41,775 nt of DNA, taken from assembly GCA_016282705.1 (NCBI GenBank), contig JAEELO010000047.1, positions 1 through 41,775 on the forward strand, read 5' to 3'. Below the pieces are notes generated by a model. It was given only the letters and a program-made list of their open reading frames with translations. It was not told where the DNA came from and did no database searches. How positions within the stretch are numbered: the stretch's first letter is position 1; every line of letters begins with the position of its first letter. Shown one piece after another: positions 41,448 to 41,775 of the stretch. Position numbers and translations under genes: made by a program. Source of the DNA: Candidatus Gastranaerophilales bacterium. Lineage in GTDB: Bacteria > Cyanobacteriota > Vampirovibrionia > Gastranaerophilales > Gastranaerophilaceae.

Positions 41448-41775
41448 TTAATAATTTGTTGCTCTTCGCATAAAATATGCTTGCGGATGGTCGCAAACAG
41501 GGCATACTTCGGGAGCTTTTTTGCCGATAACAATATGTCCGCAATTGGAGCATTCCCAAATTGTATCTCCCTCAGAAGAAAATACAATACCATTTTCAAT
41601 ATTTGCCAATAATTTTCTGTATCTTTCTTCATGTTCTTTTTCAATATCTGCTACTTTTTCAAATAATATTGCAATTTTTTCAAAGCCTTCTTCTCTTGCT
41701 TCTTTTGCAAAGGTCTTATACATATCTGTCCATTCGTAGTTTTCACCTTCTGCAGCAGCTTCTAAATTTTGTTTG
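41448..41775 (-). CDS. Rubrerythrin, C-terminal part (runs off the window)
   Basis: Only the last ~108 residues are in the window; the N-terminus lies beyond base 41775. The visible part includes the end of the di-iron ferritin-like domain, with ENYEWTDMY, the Glu/His ligand region [13 protein letters not shown], then a rubredoxin-like domain with CSNCGH and CPVCDH (two CXXC pairs) and the usual C-terminal [12 protein letters not shown]. Rubrerythrin reduces hydrogen peroxide in anaerobes, which suits an anaerobic gut lifestyle. The ATG at 41721 is internal, since the frame stays open upstream with family sequence ([13 protein letters not shown]). Confidence 0.95.
   Translation of the reverse strand, partial: KQNLEAAAEGENYEWTDMYKTFAKEAREEGFEKIAILFEKVADIEKEHEERYRKLLANIENGIVFSSEGDTIWECSNCGHIVIGKKAPEVCPVCDHPQAYFMRRATNY

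Overview
The window is an AT-rich bacterial chromosome segment from what looks like a member of the Gastranaerophilales (gut 'Melainabacteria'/Vampirovibrionia, the non-photosynthetic sister group of Cyanobacteria). This placement is an inference. It rests on low GC, a full-length three-domain NifU beside NifS, many lineage-type orphan proteins with short N-terminal tags (INFGKRLLAKTAVL, SFKGLWGK) and several exported Lys/Ala-rich helical proteins. No rRNA or universal marker is present to prove it.

Region 1 (about 1-4600) is accessory, repeat-rich DNA. It holds an orphan gene (356-886), then a two-gene minus-strand operon (GIY-YIG nuclease, then a double-TM2 membrane protein). That operon lies between two identical 95-bp direct repeats whose edge looks like the 3' end of a tRNA. 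The region also carries an 84-bp duplicated promoter/start block, REP-like palindromes and a degenerate short repeat family. It ends at tRNA-Arg(CCT), whose 5' head is repeated in three hairpin-bearing 105-bp tandem units.

Region 2 (about 4600-20900) is mostly core: a MATE exporter, glmS with a coupled mini-ORF, nifU-nifS, a CNT nucleoside transporter and a Xer recombinase. Between them are lineage-specific genes, including a run of four exported or membrane proteins (12531-15201). Two of these are built from internal repeats, one with a strict 11-residue LEA-like period.

Region 3 (about 20950-29500) concerns surface glycans: a membrane GT2-like protein lacking its DxD motif and carrying a Cys cluster, a nucleotidyltransferase, a fused nucleotidyltransferase-kinase, and a minus-strand GT2 / DegT-like / MsbA-like ABC exporter operon. 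tRNA-Arg(ACG) sits here with a duplicated 3' tail and terminator, and an orphan terminator nearby suggests a small RNA.

Region 4 (about 29600-41775) holds bioA and bioD separated by an RTX-repeat gene, rsmG downstream of an AAA/TPR ATPase, an AsmA-family envelope protein, tRNA-Gln(CTG), rarA and the C-terminal part of a rubrerythrin running off the end.

The most unusual signals are the tRNA-fragment repeats (three separate places), the small repeat-bounded nuclease/TM2 island and the degenerate glycosyltransferase. Function assignments to orphans are deliberately withheld.
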